The position numbers were made by a program, and so were the translations under genes. Under the pieces are notes generated by a model that was given only the letters and a program-made list of their open reading frames with translations, was not told the DNA's origin and searched no databases. This document shows positions 1 to 10,679 of a stretch of 64,000 bases of DNA, piece after piece. Origin of the DNA: Sclerodactyla briareus (lineage: Eukaryota > Echinodermata > Holothuroidea > Dendrochirotida > Sclerodactylidae); the NCBI GenBank assembly GCA_026419785.1, contig JAODTK010003421.1, positions 210,214-274,213 on the forward strand, read 5' to 3'. How positions within the stretch are numbered: the first letter of the stretch is position 1; every line of letters starts with the position of its first letter.

Positions 1-76
1 GGCCATGGCAGCACATTCGTCCTTGGCATTAATTGATCAAGAAATCGTGAGATTTCATGTGAAGGTATTATGTGAA

Positions 77-93
77 GTAAGTAAGTAAGTAAG
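77..93. repeat. (GTAA)n microsatellite at LINE 3' end
   Basis: About four units of GTAA on the plus strand (TTAC on the minus strand) lie just beyond the last recognisable codons of the minus-strand LINE. L2/CR1-type LINEs commonly end in short tandem repeats rather than poly(A). This tract is therefore read as the element tail rather than an unrelated microsatellite. Confidence 0.6.
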
Positions 94-759
94 AAGGAGT
101 AAAACTTCTTAATCCATGAAGGAATCAAGTACTCCATCGTACAGGCATAGGAATGATATAAATGAACGGTGTAAATAAAAGATCAGATATACAAGATATA
201 GTGTAAGCTATAAAAAAAAATATAAGAAAAGAGTTAGCGTCTCTGTTTATAATTAAAGCTTTATTTTGCACGGGGGATGAATGAATACCGATATCTGATG
301 GTTTCAGATAGGGAGTCTCAGCCTACAGATACCTCTCTCTATTTGTCTCTCATAAGAGTGATGGAAGAGGTGGACTGGTGGCAGTCCAAACGGTGCTAAG
401 TTGGACTCAGTAGGCATTGGTAAATCGAGTTGACTGACGGCTGAGACTCTCCTACCACACCACTAGCTTGGTTTACAATAGTATCAATATGGAATCTTTT
501 CAATTGCCTGACATTACACCCCAGCATATCATACCAACTCATACATTTACATATCAAACGCAAGGCCTCTTATGGTGGACGTATAGAATATATCTAGAAT
601 TTCACGGACGGATACTAAAGTGAGACAGTGTACGAAGGAACAATAGAAACTAGTTGAGCTTTTAATAAGAGCGTCAATATTGATCACCCCACGTTAAGTT
701 TTGTTTATCGTTCAGGTAACCCCAAGATATTTGTATGAAGAACACGGTCGACGCAGAAT

Positions 760-1750
760 CCTTAATTGGGACAGGTGAAATAGCGGTGGCGTCCCGTCGA
801 AAAATCAATTATATTCTTTTGTCTGGAAAGATTCAAACAAGAAAATTCGAATCGCAGTGATTGTAAAAGACTCACTTGCTTGAGGTATGCGCTATTATCA
901 GTACCCCCCGTTAAACCAACCAAGGCGGTATCATCAGCAAACTTAATGAGTGGCACCCGTGCTCAGAAACTGTGGCATCATAGGTGTAAAGTGAAACAAA
1001 ATGTGCTAAAACCGTCCCATGGAGGGGGGGGGGGCAACCAGTGTCAGATATAAATATCGGAATAACAAGTAGGATAGTTTTAACACATTGAGTTCTATTA
1101 GTGAGTATTTCATGATCCATTCGATGAGGTTACTGGAGACATTCATTGTGACAAGTTTATTCGCTAAAATCTGAGGTTGTATGGTATTATTAAGGCAGAG
1201 GAAAGTCGAAAAAACATGGCACGGGGTAATTCCCACAGCTAGATTGGCTCTAGGTGGCACTATAGTCTCCAGGGATAACAAGTATGTATCTTAACTTGAT
1301 ATGAAAACTGAAAAGGTCTAGAAATGTTTCAAAAATGGTTAAATGTTCTAAAAATATACGTTCGCAAAACTTTTCATTGGCAGCTGTGAGGGCAACAGGA
1401 CGCAGGTCATTGAAAACAGGATATTGCACTGTTTTGGGAAACGGGTATGATATTAGACTGCTTCCACATTTAGGTCTAGTGCTTGTTGTAAAAGACATGT
1501 TGAAAATGTATGTAAAAATTATGTTAATTGCATTGCCTTTGTTCAAACACCCGTGTGAAAGTTTGTCAGGTTGCAGCCTTTGTGAGTTGTGCTTGTGCAA
1601 GTGGCGGTGGGCGAACATCGCATTCGCAACCGTGAAGTTAAAATCATCAACTGAAAAAGCTGTCGGTACGTTCCGTTCGGCTGTGAAGTCATGATGATTA
1701 AAACAGTTATACAAATAATTTAGTTCATTTGAATATGTGGCACTCATTTC
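760..1750 (-). pseudogene. LINE reverse transcriptase domain fragments
   Basis: This is the RT domain of the minus-strand LINE. The longest open piece (1250-1747, 165 codons) contains IFTYIFNMSFTTST, VPKTVQ-like and FNDLRPVALTAA motifs (the last at 1388-1414), which correspond to the fingers and RPVALTS block. A second piece (around 1100-1230) reads FSTFLCLNNTIQPQILANKL, the FSSAFNTIQP palm block. A third (around 1000-1060) reads TGCP..GTVLA, a PQGTVL block interrupted by a run of eleven G at about 1022-1032 on the plus strand. The catalytic box IKFADDTALVG lies at 921-947, with FADD at 930-941. All four landmarks are in correct order, so the assignment is secure. Overlapping plus-strand frames are shadows. 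Confidence 0.88.
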
Positions 1751-2149
1751 TGGTAATTGGCAAGTTGACGACTTGTTACCGTACCATCATCAACACGATA
1801 CCGTTCCCATACTCTCCTCATGTTGTTTTCTGTGAATGACTTTCAACTTTGTCCTGTATGCGCTTTCTCTGCACGGATTGCTCTTTAGTTGGGTTGTACT
1901 GCTTAGTCCCTCCGACACGTTCATCTCTTCCGGAAATCCCCTTCTTCTTGTGATTAACTATTTCACTGTCTTAGTGATCCAGGCTTATGTTAGGATATAT
2001 TTTATATGCTTGTTGGGATAGTGAGTTCGATGCAAAATTGAATGTAGTCACTCACGGTTGTTGTCAGTGTCATTCAGGCCGTCGGCGGCGTCGGGACAAA
2101 AAACTCAAGCATGCAATCAAGTGTAAGATCTGATGCTCCAGCTATTTTC

Positions 2150-2775
2150 GTTCCATTGTTGTATTGTCATGGTCGTGGTTTCTGTCTCTGCCACAATAGG
2201 CAGGTACTGGGTATTAAGTTATAGGTTATGGTCAGCAGGCCAACTCCAAGGGGTGGTAATTGTGTGGAAGAATACTCAAGTCCAGGTAGCTTAGCCATTA
2301 CCTCCGGATTGAAAAGCTGGTGACGTGTTGGTGGTGGTCTCTTTCTAAGGCGTGCGTGATTGAAATCGCCAGATATGATCCATAATACGCAAATATGGGC
2401 GATTAGTTTCATAATTTATGTATAAACGATCACGCATCACAGATATCCTTGGCTGCGGTTTAGCTAACTTACGATTGGGATGGGTATCAGTACTTACAGA
2501 CTTGTATGAATAGCTGACCGCAGAGAAAATTCCAGGGCTAGATCGGGCTAGATATATAAAATGGCCGCAAGCTGACATCAGTATTTCAATGTTAAGTGAG
2601 CATGATTGATGGTTTTATACGGCATGGTTAGGGGGCACCTTTCTTCATTGAGGATAAACATACAAACTCCCCCTTTGTGGATGCATTCCAGGTTTTTTAG
2701 CAAGTAGAGTAGTTTGGCATATAAATGTTTTGTTAGAAAGTACGAAGCTGTTTGACCTCTTGGAGGTTTCATTGA
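2150..2775 (-). pseudogene. LINE endonuclease domain fragments
   Basis: This is the endonuclease (exonuclease-endonuclease-phosphatase fold) of the minus-strand LINE, spread over at least three frames. Visible pieces in order are ECIHKGGVCMFILNEE (about 2643-2690), which matches the GGGVC(L/I)Y block; HFIYLARSSPGIFSAVSYSY (about 2510-2560), which matches the RPFYLPREFP-type block; MRDRLYI; and ISGDFNHARLRK (about 2344-2373), which carries the diagnostic GDFNH motif at 2356-2370. A PLGV-type remnant lies near 2240-2260. In a live element this domain makes the first nick for target-primed reverse transcription. The catalytic Asp and Asn of GDFNH are present, but frameshifts prevent a continuous protein. 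Confidence 0.8.
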
Positions 2776-2814
2776 AAAAGGTAAAAAACGAGGTTATGCA
2801 AGTTTAGTTACTTG

Positions 2815-4853
2815 GAGGGGAAACGTCGCAGAGCAGAAGTAAGAACAAAGAGGCCTTCTGGATGAAAAAAGGGAAGTTTTTCTGGCCATCACACGTAAGC
2901 GACATTTATGGAGACTTTATCGTTCTTCTGGGTCAGTGTCGGATAGAGCATATTAAAGTTCAGCAAAAGCTTGCCAGCGTTTAGTTTCTGGTGACTAAAC
3001 TTGATTTCGAGAGGCCGCTGCCCCTCTAACATCAAGGAGAATCCTCGTGCATGTTTCTCTTATATGAGGGGAAGCAGAAAGTCAGGACAGCATTGGTCCT
3101 TTGATAGATTCCAAATCGGGAGTACAATCAGCGATAGCCAGGAGATGGCTTAGGTTCTTACTAATTATTTCTCGTCTGTTTTACTCTGAGAACTTGGATA
3201 ATTTTGGTGACCTAGTTGTCGGGGTTCTCCGCAGAGTATTGGATAAGATGGTGTGTTCGTCTGTGTAAAGTTAAAGGAGAAACTGCAGAAGCTCACAAGT
3301 GATAAAGCTCATGGTCCTGACGGAGTTTTATCCTTTCTTACTAAAATCATTGCCGACGGAGTTGCCGTTCCACTAGCTATTACATTTTCAATAAGGACGC
3401 TAGAAGGTATGGTTCCGGATGATTGGAGGAGAGCAAATGTTCTCCTATTTTCAAGAAACGTGGTAAACGGTCTCTTCCTGGAATTACAGGCCAGTTTCGT
3501 TCACTAGGTTTGTCGAAAGGTAATGGAATCAAATCATTCGGGATCAGATGGTTGATTATTTAAATGAGCATAGTCTGATTCGAGGTCCAGCATGGTTTAG
3601 GAAGAATCGTTCGTGTGGACGAATCTATTGGATTTATGGAAGGGTTACATGTTCTGTTGACAAACGGCAATGCGGTGATATAATTTTTGGACTTTCAGAA
3701 AGCTTTTGACAGGTTCCTCATGAGCGTCTCTTGATCAAGTGGGAGAGCTTTGGTTCTGAGGGGAATGTCCTCAGTGGATTAAATTTAAATTTTCGTGGTG
3801 CTTCTATGGGAAAAACGAAGTTGTCATTAATGGGCGGTCGTCTTCTGGGCCAAGGTCACTACTGGTGTTCACAGGGATCGGTTCTTGGGCCGATCCTGTT
3901 TTGGCTTATATTGACGATCTGAAGGTTCTGTTCATTCAAGGGTAAGAAGTTCGCAGACGATACTAAGTTGTTGAGGAGGCGGTTCGAGGGGATGCTGCTA
4001 TTGTTACAAAGGATTTGGCTATAAATTTTCCAAATGGTCTTCCGACTGGCAATGTTTTAATGTGACAAGTGCAACGTTATGATGTGGGTTTTCCCAATCG
4101 CAACGCTTCTCAAGTTGAATGGAGAAAATATTCAGGAGGGGGATTCAGAAAAGATCTTGGGGTTGTTTTGATTCTTCTTTGAAACCTGCCAAGCAGTGTG
4201 CCGAAGCTGCTAGAAGAGGTAATTGCGAGTATTCGGCTTGATTAGACGTCTTCAGTTTCCTTGACCTGATATTGTTGTCAGGTGTTTAAGCACTGGTGGT
4301 GGAGGACCCGCACCTAGAATTATTATTACAAGTGTGGATCCCTACATTGAAAAGACAAGCAGGACTTGAGAACGTTCGGCGCTAGGGCAACTAGAATGAT
4401 TCAATGACTGAAAAATTATTCTTACGAGGAAAGATTAACGGCGTCTCGGTCTAAACTACCATGGAAGATGAGGCGAATTCGGGGTGACTGATTCAGGTTT
4501 TCAAAATTGCCATGGACTCGATGGCCTGTCTTCCACTACTTCTTTGAAATTTTTCCCATGTTTACTGCAAATAGATGGCCACTGTCTCAAAGCTTTGGCA
4601 AGCGCTGTGCAGGGAATTCGTAAATATTTCTTCTCGCAGAGGAGTGATCATTGCGTGGAATTGTCTTCCTAAAAATGTGTGTTTGCTCTAAGAATGTGAA
4701 TGCGTTCGAGAACCGTCTTGATTTATTTTCAGGAATCAAGGGCGTATACTTAGTTCGCAGTTTGGTTGTTCATTTTCTTTGCCTGGGCGGTTGTTGTGGC
4801 TTGGGTCGTTTATGAGATTTGTCCTTCCTGACCCCTTATTCACTAAACTAAAC
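2815..4853 (+). mobile_element. Degenerate CR1-type non-LTR retrotransposon, plus strand, 5' truncated
   Basis: A plus-strand LINE begins inside the linker between endonuclease and RT (RRRAEVRTKR-like at about 2825, then YFSSV(F/L) at about 3157-3170). It continues through the RT: SDKAHGPDGV at about 3300, VPDDWRRANV at about 3415, CSQGSVLGPILF at about 3862-3897 and KFADDTKL at 3947-3970. Next come DIVVR-like (about 4270), ATRMIQ-like (about 4390), SYEERL (about 4420) and RKYFFSQR (about 4620-4643). It ends in the tail ATTCACTAAACTAAAC at 4838-4853. The endonuclease domain is missing, as is usual for 5'-truncated LINE copies. The frame shifts roughly every 100 bases. The CTAAA repeat at the end probably marks the true 3' terminus, because a second copy at 46.2-46.6 kb stops at the same motif. 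Confidence 0.88.
3253..3975 (+). pseudogene. CR1-type reverse transcriptase core
   Basis: This is the catalytic part of the plus-strand LINE. One open piece (3253-3507) carries the SDKAHGPDGV and GMVPDDWRRANV blocks of CR1-like RTs (family usual: DKAxGPDG and P..WK.A.V.P). A later piece (3731-3922) includes IKWESFGSEGNV and CSQGSVLGPILF; the PQGSVLGP block here has Cys-Ser for the usual Pro. The FADD catalytic aspartates at 3950-3961 are present, but in a different frame from the preceding block. The order and spacing match the family. The protein cannot be read continuously. Confidence 0.85.
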
Positions 4854-4859
4854 TTTCAC

Positions 4860-7300
4860 CTTTCCGGAATTTGTGTTCCGATCACCCCGCAATAATTTAA
4901 ATCCACTGATAGTTACATGGGCGATCATGCGGTCTGTGAGCCAAGTTTCTGTAAATGATAACAGAATGGCATTACGAAAAGTCATCTGAAGATATTGACG
5001 TTACGAAAATTCATCATTTCTTATTGCCTCAGGGACTGTATATGACCCTAATTATGGATGGTAGGAACGGCTTACATTCTTCTGCGCATCCGCCTCTTGA
5101 TACCTCCTGGATTGCCCGTTTTCTTTTCCGCATTTGACTTCGGATGTCCTTGAGTTAGGCGTTTTACATGTCGTATTGTGTAGGCCGGTAGGTGAAACAT
5201 AAGGAGGGCTATTGGCTAGTAACTGAGCATGTACGAATCCTATATCTGGACGCAGCGGAAATCCATATTTTTTTGTCTCGTCGCCAAGAATATGGTCACC
5301 AATAGAACTAAACATCCGAACAACATACTTCGGTTCCAGTTTTACAGTTTTTGCAGTTCAATGCGTCAATGACGGATAAACAGAAGTGCCTCAAATGATG
5401 AAAGTTTTGAAAGATATAGAGATACTGTGCGAGTTGTGTCGCCACTAGGGTACCGCCACCAATTAGCGAATTCATCACTGAAAATCACTGAAAAAGGGAA
5501 ACACAATGTGTGCCGACTGTGCTCCGAGATGTCAAAACGAAATAAGTGCCCCTTCCTTCGAACGAGCATTGATCACTTAAATTAGAACATTGAAATGCGG
5601 GCGCACCAAAAATATCGACCCACAAATAAAATTTATGTCATCAACGAGACAGGTGTATAAAATAGATCGCGCGTGTTTTTAATTCACGATCTGTTGTTAA
5701 TTCAATAATACTTAAATCGCTTAGGTGATACTGGACCTGAATCAAAGCGAAATACTGGGTTTATATACAAGATGGCGAGAAATCAACTGTGTAATATCCT
5801 CAACTGGTTAAAAAAGGGAGTAAAAAAGGCCTCGGAAGTATACACTCGTCTGAAATACATCCTGAAGTGTGGATTGATGAAACGTGAGCTTTAAATGTTA
5901 CAGACTGACAGAGGAGCGTATTTCGGTAACAGCACCAAACACATAGGTCAATCTACTATCGAGGATAGCCATGCCTCAGTGGAAAATTATCATTCCGTGC
6001 TGAATTGATAAAGTAGTGATCTGCACAAACATGACAAAGTTTAGATGTCTGCATTGCTTCAGTATAATGAATTCTATATACAGCACGCTACAACAGTATG
6101 ACTGTCCTATGATACTGCTACCTATTGTTCAGGCAAACGGTATAGTTATTTTCAGCTCAATTAATATAGTTATAGCATGTTGTATAGCACATATCCGTGA
6201 ATGGTTACAGCTGCCAGGTTGGTGGTTTGACATGTTTCATGCAAACTATTGCACGGGTCATTGCGTTTTCAAAATACCATGTCATTTGGCCGAATGTCGG
6301 AATTGAACGATTGAGTTCCTTGGAATAAACCACATTCCATAAACAAAACCAAAATCACCCTTTAACCTCGCGTTTCCTGTTATCTATTCATGCGCTATAC
6401 GAAAACGAGTCTTATCACCTTGCATTTACTTTGAAATTCCTTCGAGAATTAAGTCTAGATCGTTTTTTTTTTGTTTGTTTTCTGCTGTCTTGACATTTCC
6501 ATGACAAAGCTAGGAAAGGAATTAGTTGAATATGCATTTACATGTCTGTTTCGGACTCGCCTCTCCTTCCCCGATGTTTTACCGAAACATTCATGTAACG
6601 AATTTATGAAATCACATAATCCATGTCGTCTGCGTCACTGAATCACCGCATTACTTATATACTATGATGTACGTAAACGCGACTATACAGGCTTAAGGAG
6701 CAAAACAGAGAACTAATCTAAGGTAGAGTAAATTCAGTAAGTGCTGCTAATCTTTAGTATTGAAGGAGTTTCCTCGTCATTTCATCTTCAAATCTGCCGT
6801 GGGTAATAAAATCCCGACATTATAAACAGTGACATTCTTCATCAGAAAGTAGCTCAGCTGTGCTGACTGCCGTCCGTAAATTATTTATTGGCTGGTATGC
6901 TGATGAAATGGAAAGGAATGCTGACGTCGCTGCGCGCTCGAAGTATTTCCAAACTAACGGAATTTAACCAATCAATGGAATCTCACGCTCTATTTCGCCT
7001 TCCTTTCATTCGCAATAAAAAACCCCCTTTTCTTCCAAAATCTAATAGCGTCATCAGTGGCCTATATAGGAGTTATTGATAAGGTAGCCTACCAAATCCA
7101 AGAATCGATTTGGCGAAAAGCAACTCGAACAGGAGCCAGTAACGAATACTTCACAGTTCTTATTCTATCAGAATCCTTATTGACTAACAGTCATGATTGG
7201 GTAAGGTTTTCACTGTGTTCCATGCTGGTCTAGAATTCTATTCCTGGGACTCCTGTTAATTTTATTGTTTCGCTCTTGTAGTCGGGCTTGTTTTGAAAAA
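4860..7300. other. No recognisable gene or element
   Basis: Short overlapping frames occur on both strands, the longest about 96 codons at 6016-6306. None shows a motif I recognise and their lengths are within chance for this composition. There is no convincing RNA gene or inverted repeat. Confidence 0.5.
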
Positions 7301-8370
7301 AGTTTTGTTTCTGTTTAATTCTGGCGGCGATGACGTAAATTAGAACATTGAATATTTGACATATTTGCCAAATTCACTAAGCTAGGCTTGCTCCCTCCTG
7401 AAGGAACGCGTGTCTGAGCCTCTATTGATATTCCGCTGCAGTTTTTCTTCTGGACTCCCACTTTTCTAAGAATCCTCCGGTTAATCCTGAGGCCATTGTT
7501 TACATGAAACAATTCGTATTATGTCCGCCGCACTGCGACCCAATCCACACCATAATTCTGAAATCCACTAACTAGAAAAACCATCCCGCTGGTATTGCAC
7601 TTGTTCGTAGTAACCGCTCGGAATCCCTAGTTTGGGGCTCCCTAATGTATTCCTTCGCTTGGACTTTTTACTGACCGCCATGATAACGCATATCACTGTA
7701 ACTGAAATTGCCATGAATATGGTTTTCTGTTGGCGGGAAAAATAAAGAAAAAAACGCAAAATTGACGTTTGTGATATTGAAATCGGACACTGGGCTATCG
7801 TCTGTCACAATTCCAAAGAAACATTATCGCCATAAAGTTACTGAGCGGGTACAATATTAAAAATGCAAGCAGGTAGGAGCCACAATGCGGGGAGGAAATC
7901 ACCATTGATGCATGTGGGTAGTCAAACGTAGAATCCTCGTCAATAACTGGCTATGAAAGTAGTGTGGGCAAATTGGAGAGTTAGTACATATTAAATACTC
8001 AGATGATGATCCAGCTAGTCTCTCCATTCTCATCTCTGACCACGTCGAAGGGCGGATCAACAATACACGTGGGCGAGGCATCTGAGTCGAAAACTTGAAG
8101 AGTTGGGGATGTTGAAATGGAGTGCAATATATATAGTCGACTACAATGCACATGGCGTATGAGCGAGGTAGACCGGGCCTGTTCCTGCCGTAAGTCATCT
8201 AAAACAATGGAAAATGAAAGCCTCATGTGCAAATCTGCTCCTAATCCCACCGGAGACCTAAAGGCCTTGCTGGCACAAGGAGGCACGACCAGTACAGAAA
8301 GAATCGAAATGCAAGCAAAGATTTCTAAGAGGGCATACAATAAGATACAGTCGGAAATGCTTTAGCTGTC
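7300..8370. other. Unrecognised region with weak open frames
   Basis: A minus-strand frame at 7999-8340 (113 codons) starts with a hydrophobic stretch, ACISILSVLVVPPCAS, that could pass for a signal peptide. The rest matches nothing I know, and another frame is open on the opposite strand over the same bases. A minus-strand frame at 7315-7512 is basic near its start (RINRRILRKVGVQKK). Neither can be assigned a function; both may be chance. Confidence 0.25.
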
Positions 8371-10540
8371 GCTTTGACTGTCTAATCGAATACCAGGCAG
8401 GGGAAAGTTGTGGTCACTCAAACCAATACAGTTAATGTTCGGAAATTGTTTTACATCTGACTTTGGGACTACAAATATTTAGAATTTTTTATATGAAAAT
8501 ACAATACCTTTGACGTAGACTACAGAGTAGTAATTTGAACGACCTTCTCCACATGACACTGTTCAAGATTTTTAATTATGTATACCTGGATATGACGTAT
8601 TTGCTCTTTGTATTAAGAGCATGAGATGAGATTGAAGCGATTTTGGTTGACGTCATTCTATCACATATTGGAAATAATGTGTTGCTAGGTGTCGTTCATC
8701 TTTGCCAATGGAAGAGTCATCCCATGTAGTTCGTTTTCAAGTGTAGCAGTAGTCAGTGATTTCAATGTCAACCTCATGGGTCAACGGAGAGTGGTTATTG
8801 GGCTCAGAGATACATACAATTGAAATCACGGATTAATAGAATAGTTGACATAGCTTGGAAAATAATGATCAAGTACTCTCAAGTAATAATCCGGGCATTA
8901 TCGATAGCATAACCTCCTTATATTATATTTAGAGATTAATGAACATATACTGGGCCTTTGTTGCAGTATCAAAACTAGATGACGTCAACAATAGGAGGTT
9001 AAAACCCGAGGCCCCCACTATTCATGACGCCTATGACGTCAAACCGGTTTTACTTCGAAAACAAAGGCCCGCGTATCTGTTTATTATTCCCATGTATAAA
9101 ATATCCAATTACTTTACTAAAATTCACAGGAAAACGTTTCAAGGACTTGTACATAGCGTATCGTATTTGCGAGCAGTTAACACCTGGTCAAATTACTTGG
9201 TCAGCAGTGGTATATCAGCCGAACCCTTATGATTCACTTTTACTCGCTAATTCTACATGCATAAGTCACGTGGTAGCCCATTTATGAATCTAATACAATT
9301 CATCCCAGTCACGAGGACCAAATCAAGTATTTTCGACGGACGCCGCGCACACTACGGATTATATGAACGACGACAGAGAAATACTTTAATAGCTACGGTT
9401 TTCATGGTTCGACGAAGGAAACTTTACAGCTGAAGTTTTTCATGGTTTGACGAAGGTAGCCAAGCGTACATGGCGTACAAAGAAGGGGGTGTCTGCCATC
9501 CGGCTGATTATTATCCCTCTAGCGGAGAGTCCAGCTTGTGATTTATCAGGAAATGCCCTCTTCGATGAGTCTGCAGTACAACACTAACTATATGCACTTA
9601 CCATCGTCAATCATCTCTCATTAATCGCCGTCTACAGACGTCCATTTGAACTTTCACTGTCCATACAGTTGTCCATTTCGACAGGAAATACGCCCGATGT
9701 GGTCGATAGCAGTGTTAAACAAAAACGACGGACAATTAAAGGCTGTTCGCATCAGAAGTGTTCTAGTAGACTCACATGCCGCCATGTCAATTAGCCATTA
9801 ATAGCAATTATTTCGACGGTCGATCTAGGTCACGAGTAATTGGTGATTAAGCATGAACTGTATGCGTTCAATACCCACATTTCTCGGGCACTCCAGCTGA
9901 GAGTCGGTTGAGCATGACCTGATGACTGGGGTTACGTATTGTCCACAGCAAAGCAAGCCTTTGAGTACTCATCGAGCGTTCTTGCAGCTAGTATTCGCTG
10001 ATCGTCTCACTAGTGCTTCCCTCCTCCCCGCCCCGATGTCTTCAGATATACCGTCGTGATGGAAAATAAGTGAACAGTTCATGATTTACCGTTGTGTCAA
10101 CAGAGAATCCACTTTCTCAAAAGGCTAACAATCTTTCGAACCCACACTTACAAATACACAGGTCTGTATCACGATGAAGGAATTTACAAGAAGCCTAATG
10201 TAATTGCAACACATCAGTGTAACTTGTTGCGAATTGGACTGGTGGTGTTTCGTCCGAGAAACCGGGTTTGTATACATTCGTAGCCGATCAATCAAGCATT
10301 TTAGGTCCGAAAACCAGAACCAAGCGGCTGATAGTGAAAGTCATTATTGTGAAGCGCCAGTACTTCATATTAGTAATGAAAAAATGAAACGCTGTTTGAC
10401 ACACGTTCGATCCATGTCAAAGTATATAAACATGATGCATCCTAAAACAGTAGAACAATTAGATTTCCGAGCGGCATAATCGCTCTGGTGTGGACTCTTG
10501 TGCGGATGGAATCGGAAGACCGGCCCATCTTTATACACTC
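8370..10540. other. No recognisable gene; one small tandem duplication
   Basis: Short frames at 8939-9287 overlap in two frames and resemble nothing. The only structure I see is a two-unit 37-bp duplication at 9392-9458. Confidence 0.45.
9392..9458. repeat. Two-unit tandem duplication, period 37
   Basis: GCTACGGTTTTCATGGTTCG (9392) is repeated with changes as GCTGAAGTTTTTCATGGTTT (9429), each followed by GACGAAGG or a close variant. The shared core is TTTTCATGGTTYGACGAAGG. This is a local duplication with no coding sense. Confidence 0.7.
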
Positions 10541-10542
10541 AC

Positions 10543-10675
10543 AAAATATTGGGTGCAGATGCCAGCCGGGCAATTTGGTATACCCAGCCTGGGTGAACAT
10601 TTACTCAAAATGGGTAATATATTACCCAGACTGGGTAAAACAAATTGCCCAGGTGGTATTGTACCCAACATTTTT
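10543..10675. repeat. 133-bp fold-back (hairpin) element
   Basis: Two arms of about 52 bases (10543-10594 and 10624-10675) are near-complementary around a loop of 29 bases. The inner stem pairs GGGCAATTTGGTATACCCAG (from 10568) with the complement of ACCCAGACTGGGTAAAAC and CAAATTGCCC (10624-10650). The outer stem pairs AATATTGGGTGCAGATGCC with the complement of TGGTATTGTACCCAACATT. Within the arms, ACCCAGNCTGGGT is itself palindromic and occurs twice. This has the form of a very small fold-back MITE. No transposase is nearby and no target-site duplication is obvious. Confidence 0.75.
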
Positions 10676-10679
10676 TAGA

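Larger units (their letters stand above)
70..2780 (-). mobile_element. Degenerate L2/CR1-type non-LTR retrotransposon (EN + RT), minus strand
   Basis: Read on the minus strand, one LINE can be followed in domain order. From the high-coordinate end there is an apurinic-type endonuclease (2775 to about 2150), a reverse transcriptase (about 1750 to 760) and a C-terminal tail (760 to about 200). The tail shows pieces such as SYKYLGV (about 700-720), ILDIFYTSTIRGL (about 560-600) and IVNQASGVVGESQPSVNSIY (about 415-480), which are typical of CR1/L2/Rex-like LINEs. The reading frame changes about every 50-150 bases, so the copy is dead or the sequence carries indel errors. Its 3' side runs into a short (TTAC)n array at 77-93. 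Such a protein would nick target DNA and copy its own RNA. The exact clade cannot be fixed by eye. The element call is firm; the ends are approximate. Confidence 0.85.

Noticed and set aside
1335-1694. 119-codon plus-strand open frame
   Set aside because: It lies antisense over the minus-strand LINE RT fragment, which has clear motifs; this frame is a shadow.
7315-7759. Minus-strand frames that might be the N-terminal part of a LINE protein
   Set aside because: Basic residues only, with no endonuclease or RT block following at lower coordinates.
7999-8340. Possible secreted 113-residue protein with a signal-peptide-like start
   Set aside because: Only the hydrophobic start is suggestive. 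The remainder is irregular and the opposite strand is open as well, so it cannot be separated from chance.
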